Positions 49,635 to 60,721 of a stretch of DNA of 64,000 nt are shown here, piece by piece. The position numbers and the translations under genes are program-made. The DNA lies in assembly GCF_001612885.1 (NCBI RefSeq), contig NZ_BDBH01000002.1, positions 124,016 through 188,015 on the forward strand, in the 5' to 3' direction. Within the stretch, counting starts at the first letter, position 1. Every line of letters starts with the position of its first letter. The notes under the pieces were generated by a model. It saw only the letters and a list, made by a program, of their open reading frames with translations, was not told the DNA's origin and made no database searches. The DNA is from Nocardia harenae NBRC 108248. GTDB lineage: Bacteria; Actinomycetota; Actinomycetes; Mycobacteriales; Mycobacteriaceae.

Positions 49635-50899
49635 CAGCGCCCCGTTCCCGCGTGCACGACGGCGACCTCGTCGCCGCCGAGATCGAAGGCGCGGTGCAGC
49701 ACCTGCACCGCGTGGTCCAGCTCGGAATCCTTGACCAGCACCGAGATCCGGATCTCCGAGGTGGAGATGAGGTCGATGTTCACGCCCGCCTCGGCGAGCG
49801 CCTCGCAGAAGGTCGCGGTGACGCCGGGGTGGCTCTTCATCCCCGCGCCGACCAGCGACACCTTGCCGATGTGGTCGTCGTAGAGCACCTGGGAGAAGCC
49901 GATCTCGCCCTGCCGTTTGGTGAGGAACTCGACCGCACGCGCGCCGTCGTCCTTGGGCAGCGTGAAGGTGATGTCGGTCTTGCCGGTCTCGATCTTGGAG
50001 ATGTTCTGCAGCACCATGTCGATATTGATCTCGGCGTCGGCGACCGCGCGGAATACCTTCGCGGCGTACCCCGGCTCGTCCGGCAGCCCGACCACCGTCA
50101 CCTTGGCCTCGCTGCGGTCGTGCGCGACGCCCGTGAGGATTGCTTGCTCCAAGGGGATGTCCTCCATCGATCCGTAGACGTAGGTGCCCTGCTTGTCGGT
50201 GTAGGACGAGCGGACGTGCACGGGCACGTTGTAGCGGCGCGCGTACTCGACGCAGCGCAGCATCAGAACCTTGGACCCGCAGGCCGCCATCTCCAGCATC
50301 TCCTCGTAGGAGACCTGGTCCAGCTTCTGCGCGTCGGCGACGATGCGCGGATCGGCGGTGAAGACGCCGTCCACATCGGTGTAGATCTCGCAGACGTCGG
50401 CCTCCAGCGCCGCGGCCAGCGCGACGGCGGTGGTATCGGAGCCGCCGCGGCCGAGCGTGGTGACGTCGCGGCTGTCCTGGCTGACGCCCTGGAAGCCGGC
50501 GACCAGCACGATGGTGCCCTCGTTCAGCGCCTCGCGGAGCCGGCCGGGGGTGACATCGATGATCTTGGCCTTGCCGTGCGCGCCGGTGGTGATCACCCCA
50601 GCCTGCGAGCCGGTGAACGACCTGGCCTCGGCGCCGAGCGAGTGGATGGCCATGGCGACCAGCGCGTTGGAGATGCGCTCGCCCGCGGTGAGCAGCATGT
50701 CCATCTCGCGCACCGGCGGCGAGGGCGAGACCTCCTGCGCCAGGTCGAGGAGTTCGTCGGTGGTATCGCCCATGGCGGAGCACACCACCACGACGTCGTG
50801 ACCCTGCTTCTTGGTCTCGACGATCCGTTCAGCGACGCGCCGGATACGCTCGGCGGTGGCCACCGAGGATCCTCCGTACTTCTGAACTACGAGAGCCAC
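49634..50899 (-). CDS. lysC: Aspartokinase
   Basis: 421 residues; phosphorylates aspartate (EC 2.7.2.4). It starts [16 protein letters not shown], has the kinase motif [19 protein letters not shown], and ends with two ACT domains ([40 protein letters not shown]) for feedback by lysine and threonine. As in related bacteria, an internal start near [13 protein letters not shown] may give a separate beta subunit. GTG 50899 follows GGAGGACC. Confidence 0.96.
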
Positions 50900-51072
50900 A
50901 GCGGGTCCTCCAGGGTCGGCAACGTGCAGGTAACAGGCTCCAAGGGTACCGGCCGGACCCCGCCGTTCCGGCCGCTACCTCCGGCTCCTGTGGAAAAGCA
51001 CACAGCTGTGGAGCATTCCGAATAGCGAGTGTCCGGTGGGGTACCGCGCACCCGGAAAGGAGCGTCGCACGC

Positions 51073-51480
51073 ATGGAGAGCATCATCCTGGACGTGACCA
51101 CCGGCCGCCGGGAGGTGGTCGTCGACCTCACCCCGCGCTGCGCGGAGTTCGCCGGCGAACAGGGTGGCGACGGCCTGCTGCACGTCTTCGTGCCGCACGC
51201 CACCGCCGGGATCGCGATCATCGAACTCGGTGCGGGCAGCGACGACGACCTGCTCGCCGCGCTGCGCGACCTGCTGCCCGCCGACGACCGCTGGCGGCAC
51301 GCGCACGGCAGCCGCGGGCACGGCCGCTCGCACGTCGTGCCCGCGCTGATCCCGCCGTACGCCACCGTCCCGGTGCTCGGCGGCGCGCTGCAACTCGGCA
51401 CCTGGCAGTCCATCGCCCTCGTCGACCTCAATGTGGACAACCCCGAGCGGCAGGTGCGGCTCTCCTTCCTGCGCGGTTAG
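51073..51480 (+). CDS. YjbQ family protein (UPF0047)
   Basis: 135 residues. The family signature is visible: FVPHATAGIAIIE, then HGRSHVVPALIPP and LGTWQSIALVDLN. Members bind metal through the three conserved histidines and show weak thiamine-phosphate synthase activity. The true role is unsettled. ATG 51073 has an AAAGGAG site. The stop codon overlaps the end of the converging reductase gene. Confidence 0.92.
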   Translation: MESIILDVTTGRREVVVDLTPRCAEFAGEQGGDGLLHVFVPHATAGIAIIELGAGSDDDLLAALRDLLPADDRWRHAHGSRGHGRSHVVPALIPPYATVPVLGGALQLGTWQSIALVDLNVDNPERQVRLSFLRG

Positions 51481-52052
51481 CCCGCGCGGCGGAAGGTGCT
51501 CACCTGGGTTCCGTTCTCGAAACCGCGCCGGTGCACCGGCGTCCACAGCGTCGGCCGGAACTCCCCGGCGAAGAGCGGGATGCCGGCCCCGGCGAGCACC
51601 GGGTAGCGCTTGATCACCAGGGTGTCGATCTCCGCGGTCAGCGCCGCGGCGAGCCGGCCGCCGCCTGCCAGCCAGATATCGTGCCCCTCCTCCGCTTTCA
51701 GCTCCCGGACCAGTGCCTTCGGGTCGGTGACGACCCGGACGCCGGGAGCGGGCGACGCCGTCAGCGTGGTCGAGACGACGTACTGCGCGAGGTGCGGGTA
51801 CGGGCTCGGGAAGCCGGCGGCCGAGCCGGGCTCGTAGGTGGCCCTGCCCATGAGCACGCTGCCGAAGTGCCGGTTCGGCGTGCCGGGCGCGATGCCGAAG
51901 TGCTGGTGCGCGTGCGCGGGCAGCGTCTCCGGGTAGTCGGTGCCGAGCCACTGGACGAAGTCGGGGCCGAGCGGGAAGAAGTCGATCTCGCCGGCCGGGC
52001 CTGCGATGTAGCCGTCGAGCGAGACGCCGACGAAGTAGACGAGTTCGGGCAT
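51477..52052 (-). CDS. Dihydrofolate reductase family protein (RibD C-terminal type), copy 1
   Basis: 191 residues. VGVSLDGYIAGPAGEIDFF starts the fold, followed by LMGRATYEPG and IWLAGGGRLAAAL with the nucleotide-binding glycines. These are NADPH-dependent small-molecule reductases of unknown substrate. It shares length and about half its residues with the next gene, so the two are tandem paralogues. ATG 52052 has AAGGAG. Confidence 0.88.
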   Translation of the reverse strand: MPELVYFVGVSLDGYIAGPAGEIDFFPLGPDFVQWLGTDYPETLPAHAHQHFGIAPGTPNRHFGSVLMGRATYEPGSAAGFPSPYPHLAQYVVSTTLTASPAPGVRVVTDPKALVRELKAEEGHDIWLAGGGRLAAALTAEIDTLVIKRYPVLAGAGIPLFAGEFRPTLWTPVHRRGFENGTQVSTFRRAG

Positions 52053-52076
52053 GGGGTACTCCTTGCAGTCGCGGGC

Positions 52077-52652
52077 TCAGGCCCGGGTGAACCAGCCGAC
52101 CAGCGCGCCGTTGTCGAATTCGCGGCGCCGCACCGGGCGGAACAGCCCCGGCCGGAAGCCGCCCGCGATCATCGGCACGCCCGCGCCTGCCACCACCGGG
52201 TAGGTCTTGAGGATCAGCTCGTCGATCTCCGGCAGCAGCGCCGCGGCCAGCGCGCCGCCGCCGCAGAGCCAGAGATCGCCGCCCGGCTCGGCCTTCCGCT
52301 CCCGGACGAAGGCGGCGGGATCGCCGCCCGCCACCCGGACCGCCGGGTCCGGGTCGGCGCCCAGCGTTGTCGAGAAGACGTACTGGGTGAGGTGCGCGTA
52401 GGGGTTGCTGCCGCCCACCTCGTAGGTGCGGCGACCCATGAGCACCGTGTCGAACCGGGCGTTCGGCTCGTCCTCGGCGATCCCCGCCGGACCTCGGTAG
52501 GCCCTGGGCACGAACTCCGGGTAGTCGGCATTGAGCGCGGCGCCCTGCTCGGCGCTGACCGGGAAGAAATCGAACTCGCCGCCCGGCCCGGCGATATAGC
52601 CGTCCAGCGTGACGGCCACGTAGTACACCAGCTTGCGCACCGGAACCACCAT
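52077..52652 (-). CDS. Dihydrofolate reductase family protein (RibD C-terminal type), copy 2
   Basis: 191 residues, paralogue of the downstream copy: VAVTLDGYIAGPGGEFDFF, LMGRRTYEVG and LWLCGGGALAAAL. ATG 52652 is listed, but a TACTAT -10 ends only 4 bases earlier. Translation may therefore begin at the GTG in codon 2 or codon 5 of a leaderless message. It faces a TetR gene across a 58-base operator region and is probably its target. Confidence 0.87.
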   Translation of the reverse strand: MVVPVRKLVYYVAVTLDGYIAGPGGEFDFFPVSAEQGAALNADYPEFVPRAYRGPAGIAEDEPNARFDTVLMGRRTYEVGGSNPYAHLTQYVFSTTLGADPDPAVRVAGGDPAAFVRERKAEPGGDLWLCGGGALAAALLPEIDELILKTYPVVAGAGVPMIAGGFRPGLFRPVRRREFDNGALVGWFTRA

Positions 52653-52655
52653 TCA

Positions 52656-52692
52656 TAGTACTCTGATTGAAGTGGTTTGACCGTAGTACTAC
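52656..52692. promoter_or_regulatory. Paired AGTACT operators between reductase and TetR genes
   Basis: TAGTACT at 52656-52662 and the perfect palindrome GTAGTACTAC at 52683-52692 lie 20 bases apart, in the only space available for both divergent promoters. This is the arrangement of an autoregulatory TetR operator pair. Confidence 0.6.
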
Positions 52693-52710
52693 AGATGGAG
52701 TGGTGTCAAT

Positions 52711-53295
52711 ATGCGGACCAATCCGGAGCGCCGGAACGCGCTGCTCGACGCCGCGCTCGAGGTGCTCGCCGACGACGGCGCGCGCGGGCTCACCTTCCGC
52801 GCGGTCGACCGCAGGGCCGCGGTGCCGCCCGGCACCGCCTCCAACTACTTCGCCGACCGCGACGACCTGCTGACCCAGGCGGGCAGCCGGTTCTACGAGC
52901 GGCTCACGCCCGGCCCGGAGCTGCTGCGCCCGCTCGTCGAGGAGCCGAAGGACCGCGCCACCGTCACCCGGCTCATGCAGACCATCGTGGACCGGATAGA
53001 GGCCTTCCGGAGCGGCTATCTGGCCCTGCTCGAGCTCCGGCTCGAGGCCACCCGCAGGCCCGAGTTACGGAGGCTGCTCACCGAGCGGGTGCGCGCGGAT
53101 ATCGACTTCAACGTGCGCACCCACCTGGACGCGGGCATGCCCGGCGACGAGACCACCGTTCTGCTGCTCTATCTCGCGCTGAACTGGTTGATCGTGGATC
53201 GGCTCACGCTGCCCGACGTCTTCACCGAGGAGCAGGGCCGCGCGCTCGTCGCGGCCGCCGTGGAACGACTCCTGGTGATCCCGCCCGGACGCTGA
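52711..53295 (+). CDS. TetR-family transcription regulator
   Basis: 194 residues. Helix-turn-helix LTFRAVDRRAAVPPGTASNYFADRDDLL, then an all-helical ligand domain with a hydrophobic C-terminal half (VLLLYLALNWLIVDRL). Divergent from the reductase pair. ATG 52711 lacks a strong ribosome site and may be near-leaderless. Confidence 0.9.
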   Translation: MRTNPERRNALLDAALEVLADDGARGLTFRAVDRRAAVPPGTASNYFADRDDLLTQAGSRFYERLTPGPELLRPLVEEPKDRATVTRLMQTIVDRIEAFRSGYLALLELRLEATRRPELRRLLTERVRADIDFNVRTHLDAGMPGDETTVLLLYLALNWLIVDRLTLPDVFTEEQGRALVAAAVERLLVIPPGR

Positions 53296-53463
53296 ACGCT
53301 TGCCGGGCAGCCGTTTCCGCAACCGGCGGCCCCTTCCGACGCCCCAAAACAGACCCTGAGCTGCCGCAAGTTCGCAATAGTGCGACTTCTGCCCGGTATT
53401 GACGAGGGATCACGATTTGGTGACAATCGGCCTCTGAGGTACCCCCAGGGGCGGAGGAATGGC

Positions 53464-53916
53464 ATGCGAACGAAGACTGATGTCCGTGTCGTCGTGGACG
53501 CCGATCCCGAGCAGGTGATGGCCGCGCTGGCCGCGGTCGAGCTGCTGCCCGAGTGGTCGTCCACCTACAGCGATGTCCGGGTGGCGACCAGGGACCAGCG
53601 CGACCGGCCCGCCCGGGTCTTCGTCACCGCAGCTCTCCCCGGCGGCTCGGATCTGCAGGTGCTCGAGTACAGCTGGACGCCGGACCGCTGCTCCTGGGAG
53701 GTCGCGGACAGCACCCGCGGTGTCCGCGGTCGCGGCTGGTACGAGGTGGTTCCCCGCCCGGACGGCACCGAGGTGTGGCAGCACGTCGAACAGCAGCTCC
53801 CGGTCCCGCTTCCCGGCTTCCTGGTGCACCGCCAGAACAAGCGGGCGCAGGAGGAGGTGGTACTCCGCTTCGCGGCGTTCGCGGAGCGATTTCCGGAGGT
53901 AGAGACCGCCGTCTGA
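53464..53916 (+). CDS. SRPBCC (polyketide cyclase/START-like) protein
   Basis: 150 residues with the SRPBCC ligand-binding pattern: TDVRVVVDADPEQVMAALAA at the start, LPEWSSTYSDVRVATRD, and a long C-terminal helix. Binds an unknown hydrophobic ligand. ATG 53464 follows CGGAGGAATGGC. Co-directional with ltrA. Confidence 0.85.
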   Translation: MRTKTDVRVVVDADPEQVMAALAAVELLPEWSSTYSDVRVATRDQRDRPARVFVTAALPGGSDLQVLEYSWTPDRCSWEVADSTRGVRGRGWYEVVPRPDGTEVWQHVEQQLPVPLPGFLVHRQNKRAQEEVVLRFAAFAERFPEVETAV

Positions 53917-53942
53917 GCGCCGTCGGTGCGACGATGGTCGCC

Positions 53943-55154
53943 ATGACAGGTGCCAAGCGGCTGCGGCTGCAGCCGATGAGCGAGGGATCCTCGGTCACCC
54001 AGCTCGAACTGTTCTTCGATCTCGTGCTCGTCTTCGCCTTCACGGTGGTGACCGATCTGGCCGCCGACGACACCAGCGCGAAGAACCTGGTCCGCGCGCT
54101 GCTGGTACTCGCGCTCATGTGGTGGGTGTGGATCGCCTACTCGTGGCTCGGCAATGTGGTCAGGGCCGACGAGGGCATCATGCGGATCGCCATGTTCGCC
54201 GCCATGGGCGGCGGCTTCATCGCGGCGCTCACCATCCCGGAGGCCTTCACCGACCTGCCCGGCGGCTGGTACGGCCCGCTGGTCTTTGCCATCGCCTACC
54301 TGGTGGTGCGGCTGGTGCATCTGGTGATGTTCTGGCTGTGCAGCGCCGACGACTCACAGCTGCGTACCCAGGTGGTGCGCTGGGCGCTCGGCTCGATCAC
54401 CATCGGCACCACGCTGCTGCTGATCGCGGCCACCACGCACGGCACCGTGCAGATCGCGCTCTGGGTCGCCGCCATCGCGGGCGACTACCTCTGGACGCTG
54501 ATCGCGGGCAATGGCTGGCGGCTCAACTCGGCGCGCCACTTCGCGGAGCGGCACGGCCTGATCATCATCGTCGCGCTCGGCGAATCCATCGTCTCGATCG
54601 GCATCGGGGTGCGGGCGCTGCCCATCTCCTGGCCGATCACGCTGGCCGCGCTGCTCGGCCTCGCCATCTCCGGGCTGCTCTGGTGGGCCTACTTCGACGT
54701 GGCGGCGATCGCGGTGGAGCACGAGCTCGAGCACGCCACCGGCGAGCGACAGATCAAGATCGCGCGCGGCTCGTACACCTTCTGGCACTTCCCGATGATC
54801 GTCGGCGTCATCGCGCTCTCGCTGGGGCTGAAGAAGGTGCTCTACTACGTCGGCGACGCCTCGCACCACACGCTGCACGACGCGCTCTACGGCATTCCGC
54901 TCTACTGCCTCTACGGCGGCGTGGTGCTCTTCCTGGCCGGGCTGATCGGCGCCAAGCACTACGCCACCGGGGAGTTCGGCGTGCAGCGCGCGGTCGCGGT
55001 GGTGGTCCTCGTGGCGCTCACCCCGCTCGCGACCGCGCTGCCCGCGCTGGCCTCGCTCGGCCTGCTCTGCGCGGTGCTGCTGGTGCTGATCGGGTACGAG
55101 ACGGTGCGCTACGCCGACCCCAGGGAGCAGCTGCGGCACGGCACGGCGGCCTGA
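53943..55154 (+). CDS. ltrA: Low-temperature-requirement A family membrane protein
   Basis: 403 residues with about ten membrane helices. It opens with SVTQLELFFDLVLVFAFTVVT, the LtrA family signature, and carries RHFAERHGLIIIVALGESIVSIG and WWAYFDVA further on. The family is widespread in actinobacteria and of unknown function. An ATG three codons upstream (53934) is an alternative start; neither has a clear ribosome site. Confidence 0.9.
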   Translation: MTGAKRLRLQPMSEGSSVTQLELFFDLVLVFAFTVVTDLAADDTSAKNLVRALLVLALMWWVWIAYSWLGNVVRADEGIMRIAMFAAMGGGFIAALTIPEAFTDLPGGWYGPLVFAIAYLVVRLVHLVMFWLCSADDSQLRTQVVRWALGSITIGTTLLLIAATTHGTVQIALWVAAIAGDYLWTLIAGNGWRLNSARHFAERHGLIIIVALGESIVSIGIGVRALPISWPITLAALLGLAISGLLWWAYFDVAAIAVEHELEHATGERQIKIARGSYTFWHFPMIVGVIALSLGLKKVLYYVGDASHHTLHDALYGIPLYCLYGGVVLFLAGLIGAKHYATGEFGVQRAVAVVVLVALTPLATALPALASLGLLCAVLLVLIGYETVRYADPREQLRHGTAA

Positions 55155-55157
55155 GCG

Positions 55158-55985
55158 CTACAGGTGCGCGGTCTTGTGCCGCACCGAGAACTCGGCGGCG
55201 GTGGGGCCGTAGGCCGACGGCTCCACCTTCACGCCGTCGGCCAGCGCCCGGCGGATCTGGTCCACGTTCTCCCGGATCATGTCGGCCACCAGCTCGTCGG
55301 TGCGCGGGTCGGCCAGCACCTGGAAGGTGAGCCGGAAGGTGGTGTCGGCGATCAGGCGGATGATGTCGTCGTGGAAGGGGACGTACCGCACCCGGCGGGT
55401 CTGCGGGTCGTTCTTGATCAGGTCGACGATCATCTCGTCCAGCTCGGAGCGGTTCTCCTCCAGCGCCGCCGCGATATTGCGGGTGTAGTGCCCGGTGCGC
55501 AGCGCGCAGGCCACCTCGTCCAGCACCGCCATGGTGATCGGCTTCTTGATCACCTCGACGATGGTGCGCACGAAGCGGTTGAGCACCGCCGCCGTCACCC
55601 GGTCGCCGAAGGCGCGGTCGGCCACCCGGGCCAGCCGGACCAGCACCACCACGATCCGCAGCAGCCGGAAGGTGCGGAAGATCGGGCTGGTCACCGGGAT
55701 CATGCCGAGCACTTCGTACCAGTAGACGAAGGGGAAGGTCCACGGCCACCCGGCGCGGCGCCAGCGCCAGAGGAACTCGACGGCGAAGACGCCGCAGATG
55801 CTCACGTCCAGGATCACGATCACCCGGTGCGTCTCCGGGGTCACGGGGAAGAAGGTGATCCACACGACCAGCACCACCGAGACGATCGCCAGCAGCAGCA
55901 TGGCGAGATCGGTCCAGAGCGCGGGGGGTTTGCGCGGGTAGTCCTCCGGCTCCTGAGGAGCCGGCTCGGGGATGCCAGCGGACAC
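55158..55985 (-). CDS. Voltage-sensor-like membrane protein without a pore domain
   Basis: 275 residues. Four predicted helices resemble the S1-S4 unit of ion channels. The first two are WTDLAMLLLAIVSVVLVVWI and VIVILDVSICGVFAVEFLWR. The S4-like segment is FRTFRLLRIVVVLVRLARVA, with arginines at regular spacing. No selectivity filter (TVGYG) or S5-S6 pair follows; instead there is a cytoplasmic helical tail of about 150 residues. It may sense voltage or conduct protons, but this is inference. GTG 55985 with GGGAAG upstream. Confidence 0.8.
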   Translation of the reverse strand: MSAGIPEPAPQEPEDYPRKPPALWTDLAMLLLAIVSVVLVVWITFFPVTPETHRVIVILDVSICGVFAVEFLWRWRRAGWPWTFPFVYWYEVLGMIPVTSPIFRTFRLLRIVVVLVRLARVADRAFGDRVTAAVLNRFVRTIVEVIKKPITMAVLDEVACALRTGHYTRNIAAALEENRSELDEMIVDLIKNDPQTRRVRYVPFHDDIIRLIADTTFRLTFQVLADPRTDELVADMIRENVDQIRRALADGVKVEPSAYGPTAAEFSVRHKTAHL

Positions 55986-56029
55986 GTCACTTCCCTTCGA
56001 CAACGTTGTCGCCGAGAGTAATCCGCGCC

Positions 56030-57646
56030 TCAGCGGCCGGCGCGGATGATCTCCTCGATATTGCGTTCGGCCAGCGCGGTGATGGTCAGCGACGGGTTCA
56101 CCGTCCCGGTGCTGCCCGGGATCACCGCGCCGTCGACGACGTACAGCCCGGGGTGGCCGTGCACCCGGCCGTAGCCATCGGTCGCCTTCCCGAGCACCGC
56201 GCCGCCCAGCGGGTGCGCGGTGAACAGGGCATTGGCGTCGTAGCCGAGCGCGCTGTACTCGACCATGGCGCCTGCCCGCTCGGCGATCCTCCGGTCCACC
56301 GCGCGGGCCGCGGCCACCACGTCCTCCCGGTTGCGCTGCGACCAGGTGAGCCCGACCCGGCCGGTCGCGCCGTCGTAACCGAGCCGGGTGCGCGCAGTGT
56401 CGAGCACCATTCCGAGCGAGGCCAGCGCGCCGGTCTCGAACGGGATGCCGGGGATGTACCAGCTCTCCAGGGTGAGCGGGACGGCGCTCTCGTCCAGGAT
56501 GCGGCTCGCGCTCGGCACGCCCTGGCCGAGCCCGGCCAGCGAGCTCGCGCCGCGGGCCAGCACGACGTCGCCGTTGGTGCCCCAGCCGTCGCCGACGTGC
56601 TCGTTCAGGTTCGGCAGCGCGCCGGTGGCCTGGGCGCGCACCAGCAGCTCGGTACTGCCGATCGAGCCGGCGCCGAGGAAGAGCCGGTCCGCGGTGAGGG
56701 TGCGGGTGGCGAGCACGGCGCCGGTGGGGTCGAGTTTGGTCAGCGTGACGGTGTAGCGGCTGCCGTCCCTGCCGATCGAGTCGACCCGGTGGCCGGGGAA
56801 GATGCCGCAGTTGCCGGTGGCCTCGGCGTACTTCAGGTAGTTCTGGTTCAGGTCGAACTTGGCGCCGTTGGAGTTGCCCAGGTTGCTGCGCGCCACCGTG
56901 GCCGACGGCTTGGAGCTGCCGTTCAGCTCGGCGCGCAGCACGTCCCAGTTGAAGATGGAGTCGTTGGCCTGCGGCTGGTAGCCGGCCTTGCGCACCTGGT
57001 CGTCCCAGGCGCGGGAGTGCGTGAACGGGGACGAGCCGTAGATGTCGGCGGGCATCGGGCTGAGCCGCAGCATCTCGCGCACCCGGGGGAAGTAGACCCG
57101 GTCCAGCTCGCCGTACTCGACCGCGCCGCGGAAGACCTCGTCGAAGAAGCGGCGCTCCGGCGCGATCATGGCGCCGGTGAAGATCACCGAGCCGCCGCCG
57201 ACCGCGGCCGCCCGCCAGACATCGATGCCCGGGTACTCGGTGCAGTCCAGCACGCCGCCGAAGGAGGCGAAGTGCATGGGCACCTTGGTGACCCCGGTGA
57301 AGCTGGTGCGGTGCCAGAAGCCGCGGCCGTCCGGCAGGTCGTCGCCGGTGAAGATCTCGCGCTTCGGATCGTTCGGCCAGCGCGAGCCGCGCTCCAGCAC
57401 GGTGGTGGCGACGCCGGCCTGCGCCAGCCGCAGCGCGGTGGCGGCGGCGCCGAAGCCGGAGCCGACGATCAGCGCCTCGGAGTGGTCGGGGGCGTCGGGG
57501 AGCGGGGCGAAGATCTCCGGCACCCACTCCTCGAAGAGCCCGTTCCAGATCGGGTTCGCGCTCGCCGGGGCATGCGCCGTGGCGCCGCCCGCGGCCGCGC
57601 CGAGCGCCACCGCACCCGTCGCCTTGAGAAAGGCGCGTCTGTCCAC
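56030..57646 (-). CDS. Tat-exported GMC oxidoreductase, cholesterol oxidase-like
   Basis: 538 residues. A twin-arginine signal (VDRRAFLKATGAVALGAAAGGATA) directs export of the folded flavoprotein. FAD binding is seen in ALIVGSGFGAAATALRLAQ. The GMC C-terminal active site shows FTAHPLGGAVLG (His) and STGTVNPSLTITALAERN (Asn). Layout and wording match actinobacterial cholesterol/3-beta-hydroxysteroid oxidases, but the substrate is unproven. GTG 57646 has an AGGAGG site 7 bases upstream. Confidence 0.9.
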   Translation of the reverse strand: MDRRAFLKATGAVALGAAAGGATAHAPASANPIWNGLFEEWVPEIFAPLPDAPDHSEALIVGSGFGAAATALRLAQAGVATTVLERGSRWPNDPKREIFTGDDLPDGRGFWHRTSFTGVTKVPMHFASFGGVLDCTEYPGIDVWRAAAVGGGSVIFTGAMIAPERRFFDEVFRGAVEYGELDRVYFPRVREMLRLSPMPADIYGSSPFTHSRAWDDQVRKAGYQPQANDSIFNWDVLRAELNGSSKPSATVARSNLGNSNGAKFDLNQNYLKYAEATGNCGIFPGHRVDSIGRDGSRYTVTLTKLDPTGAVLATRTLTADRLFLGAGSIGSTELLVRAQATGALPNLNEHVGDGWGTNGDVVLARGASSLAGLGQGVPSASRILDESAVPLTLESWYIPGIPFETGALASLGMVLDTARTRLGYDGATGRVGLTWSQRNREDVVAAARAVDRRIAERAGAMVEYSALGYDANALFTAHPLGGAVLGKATDGYGRVHGHPGLYVVDGAVIPGSTGTVNPSLTITALAERNIEEIIRAGR

Positions 57647-57744
57647 CCGGCCACCTCCTGCGTCCTCGGGCGCAGCGAAGGTTACCGGCCGCGGGCATGG
57701 GCGACCAGCCCGCTGTATCCGCCGGGGCAGGGTGGCCGGTTCGG

Positions 57745-58506
57745 TCAGCCGAGCAGCATTCGCGCGACCGCGACCAGCCCGACCACCACGATCACCCCGC
57801 GCAGCACCGCGGGCGGCAGCTTCCGCCCGACCCTGGCCCCGATCTGCCCGCCGATGATCGAGCCGACCGCGATCAGCGCCACCGCCTCCCACGACACCTC
57901 GGCGACCACGAGGAAGAACACCGCGGCGACCGCGTTAACGATCAGCGCGAGCACATTCTTCACCGCGTTGAGCCGCTGCAGGTCGTCGTGCACGAAGACC
58001 CCGAGCAGCCCCATGAGCAGCACGCCCTGCGCGGCGCCGAAGTACCCGCCGTAGACCCCGGTGGCGCAGACCGCGCCGAACAGCACCGGCCCGCCGTGCT
58101 CCGGCGCCGCGTCCTGCTCGCGCCTGCGCGCCACCCAGCGGGAGAGCCGCGGCTGCACCACCACCAGGATCAGCGCCAGGATGATGAGCACCGGCACGAT
58201 CGCCGCGAACGCACCCTCCGGCAGCCGCAACAGCAGAACAGCGCCGATCAGCCCGCCGACCAGCGAGGCGACCCCGAGCCGGGCCAGCCGGGCACCCTGC
58301 CCCGACAGCTCCCTGCGGTACCCGATCACCCCGCTGATCGAGCCGGGCACCAGCCCGATGGTGTTCGAGACATTGGCCGTCACCGGCGGCAGGCCGAAGG
58401 CGAGCAGCACCGGGAAGGTGATCAGCGTGCCGGAGCCGACCACCGTGTTGATGGTTCCGGCGGCCATCCCCGCCACCAGCACGGCGAGCATCTCCAGCGG
58501 TGTCAT
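57745..58506 (-). CDS. TSUP family transporter (TauE/SafE)
   Basis: 253 residues with seven or eight membrane helices. The two TSUP repeats are visible: GMAAGTINTVVGSGTLITFPVLLAFGLP in part one and VCATGVYGGYFGAAQGVLLMGLLG in part two. Probably exports sulfite or organosulfonates. Start ATG at 58506. Divergent from leuA. Confidence 0.9.
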   Translation of the reverse strand: MTPLEMLAVLVAGMAAGTINTVVGSGTLITFPVLLAFGLPPVTANVSNTIGLVPGSISGVIGYRRELSGQGARLARLGVASLVGGLIGAVLLLRLPEGAFAAIVPVLIILALILVVVQPRLSRWVARRREQDAAPEHGGPVLFGAVCATGVYGGYFGAAQGVLLMGLLGVFVHDDLQRLNAVKNVLALIVNAVAAVFFLVVAEVSWEAVALIAVGSIIGGQIGARVGRKLPPAVLRGVIVVVGLVAVARMLLG

Positions 58507-58573
58507 GCGGCGTTCCTTCCCTCCGGCTCGAACGCTAGCCTTGTGTCCGGACGACCCCGAGACGGGACCTCCT

Positions 58574-58602
58574 TTGGCTGCTCCACCCCGACGCGGTAAA
58601 CT
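58574..58602 (+). promoter_or_regulatory. leuA promoter
   Basis: TTGGCT (58574-58579), a 17-base spacer and TAAACT (58597-58602). The start should lie near 58609, only a few bases before the leader peptide ATG. Confidence 0.75.
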
Positions 58603-58612
58603 CGCGGCCATC

Positions 58613-60529
<1,917 letters not shown>

Positions 60530-60538
60530 CGCCTGTGC

Positions 60539-60577
60539 AAACGGGGGTGGCTCCGGGTGCGGGAGCCACCCCCGTTT
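60539..60577 (+). terminator. Terminator after leuA
   Basis: Perfect 16-bp stem (60539-60554 with 60562-60577) and a 7-base loop, nine bases past the leuA stop codon. The AAA...TTT ends of the arms supply a short T-run. Confidence 0.85.
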
Positions 60578-60721
60578 CGCATCGTCACCTGCTGTTCATC
60601 GGCGCGTCGCCGGGGCAGGGGGCGGCTCAACACCGGGGCGCGGGGCCAACTCCCCCGTGCTAGCGTGGATTCGCAATCAGGCCGAGCTCTCTGCTCGAGA
60701 AACCGAGCAGATGGGGGAACT

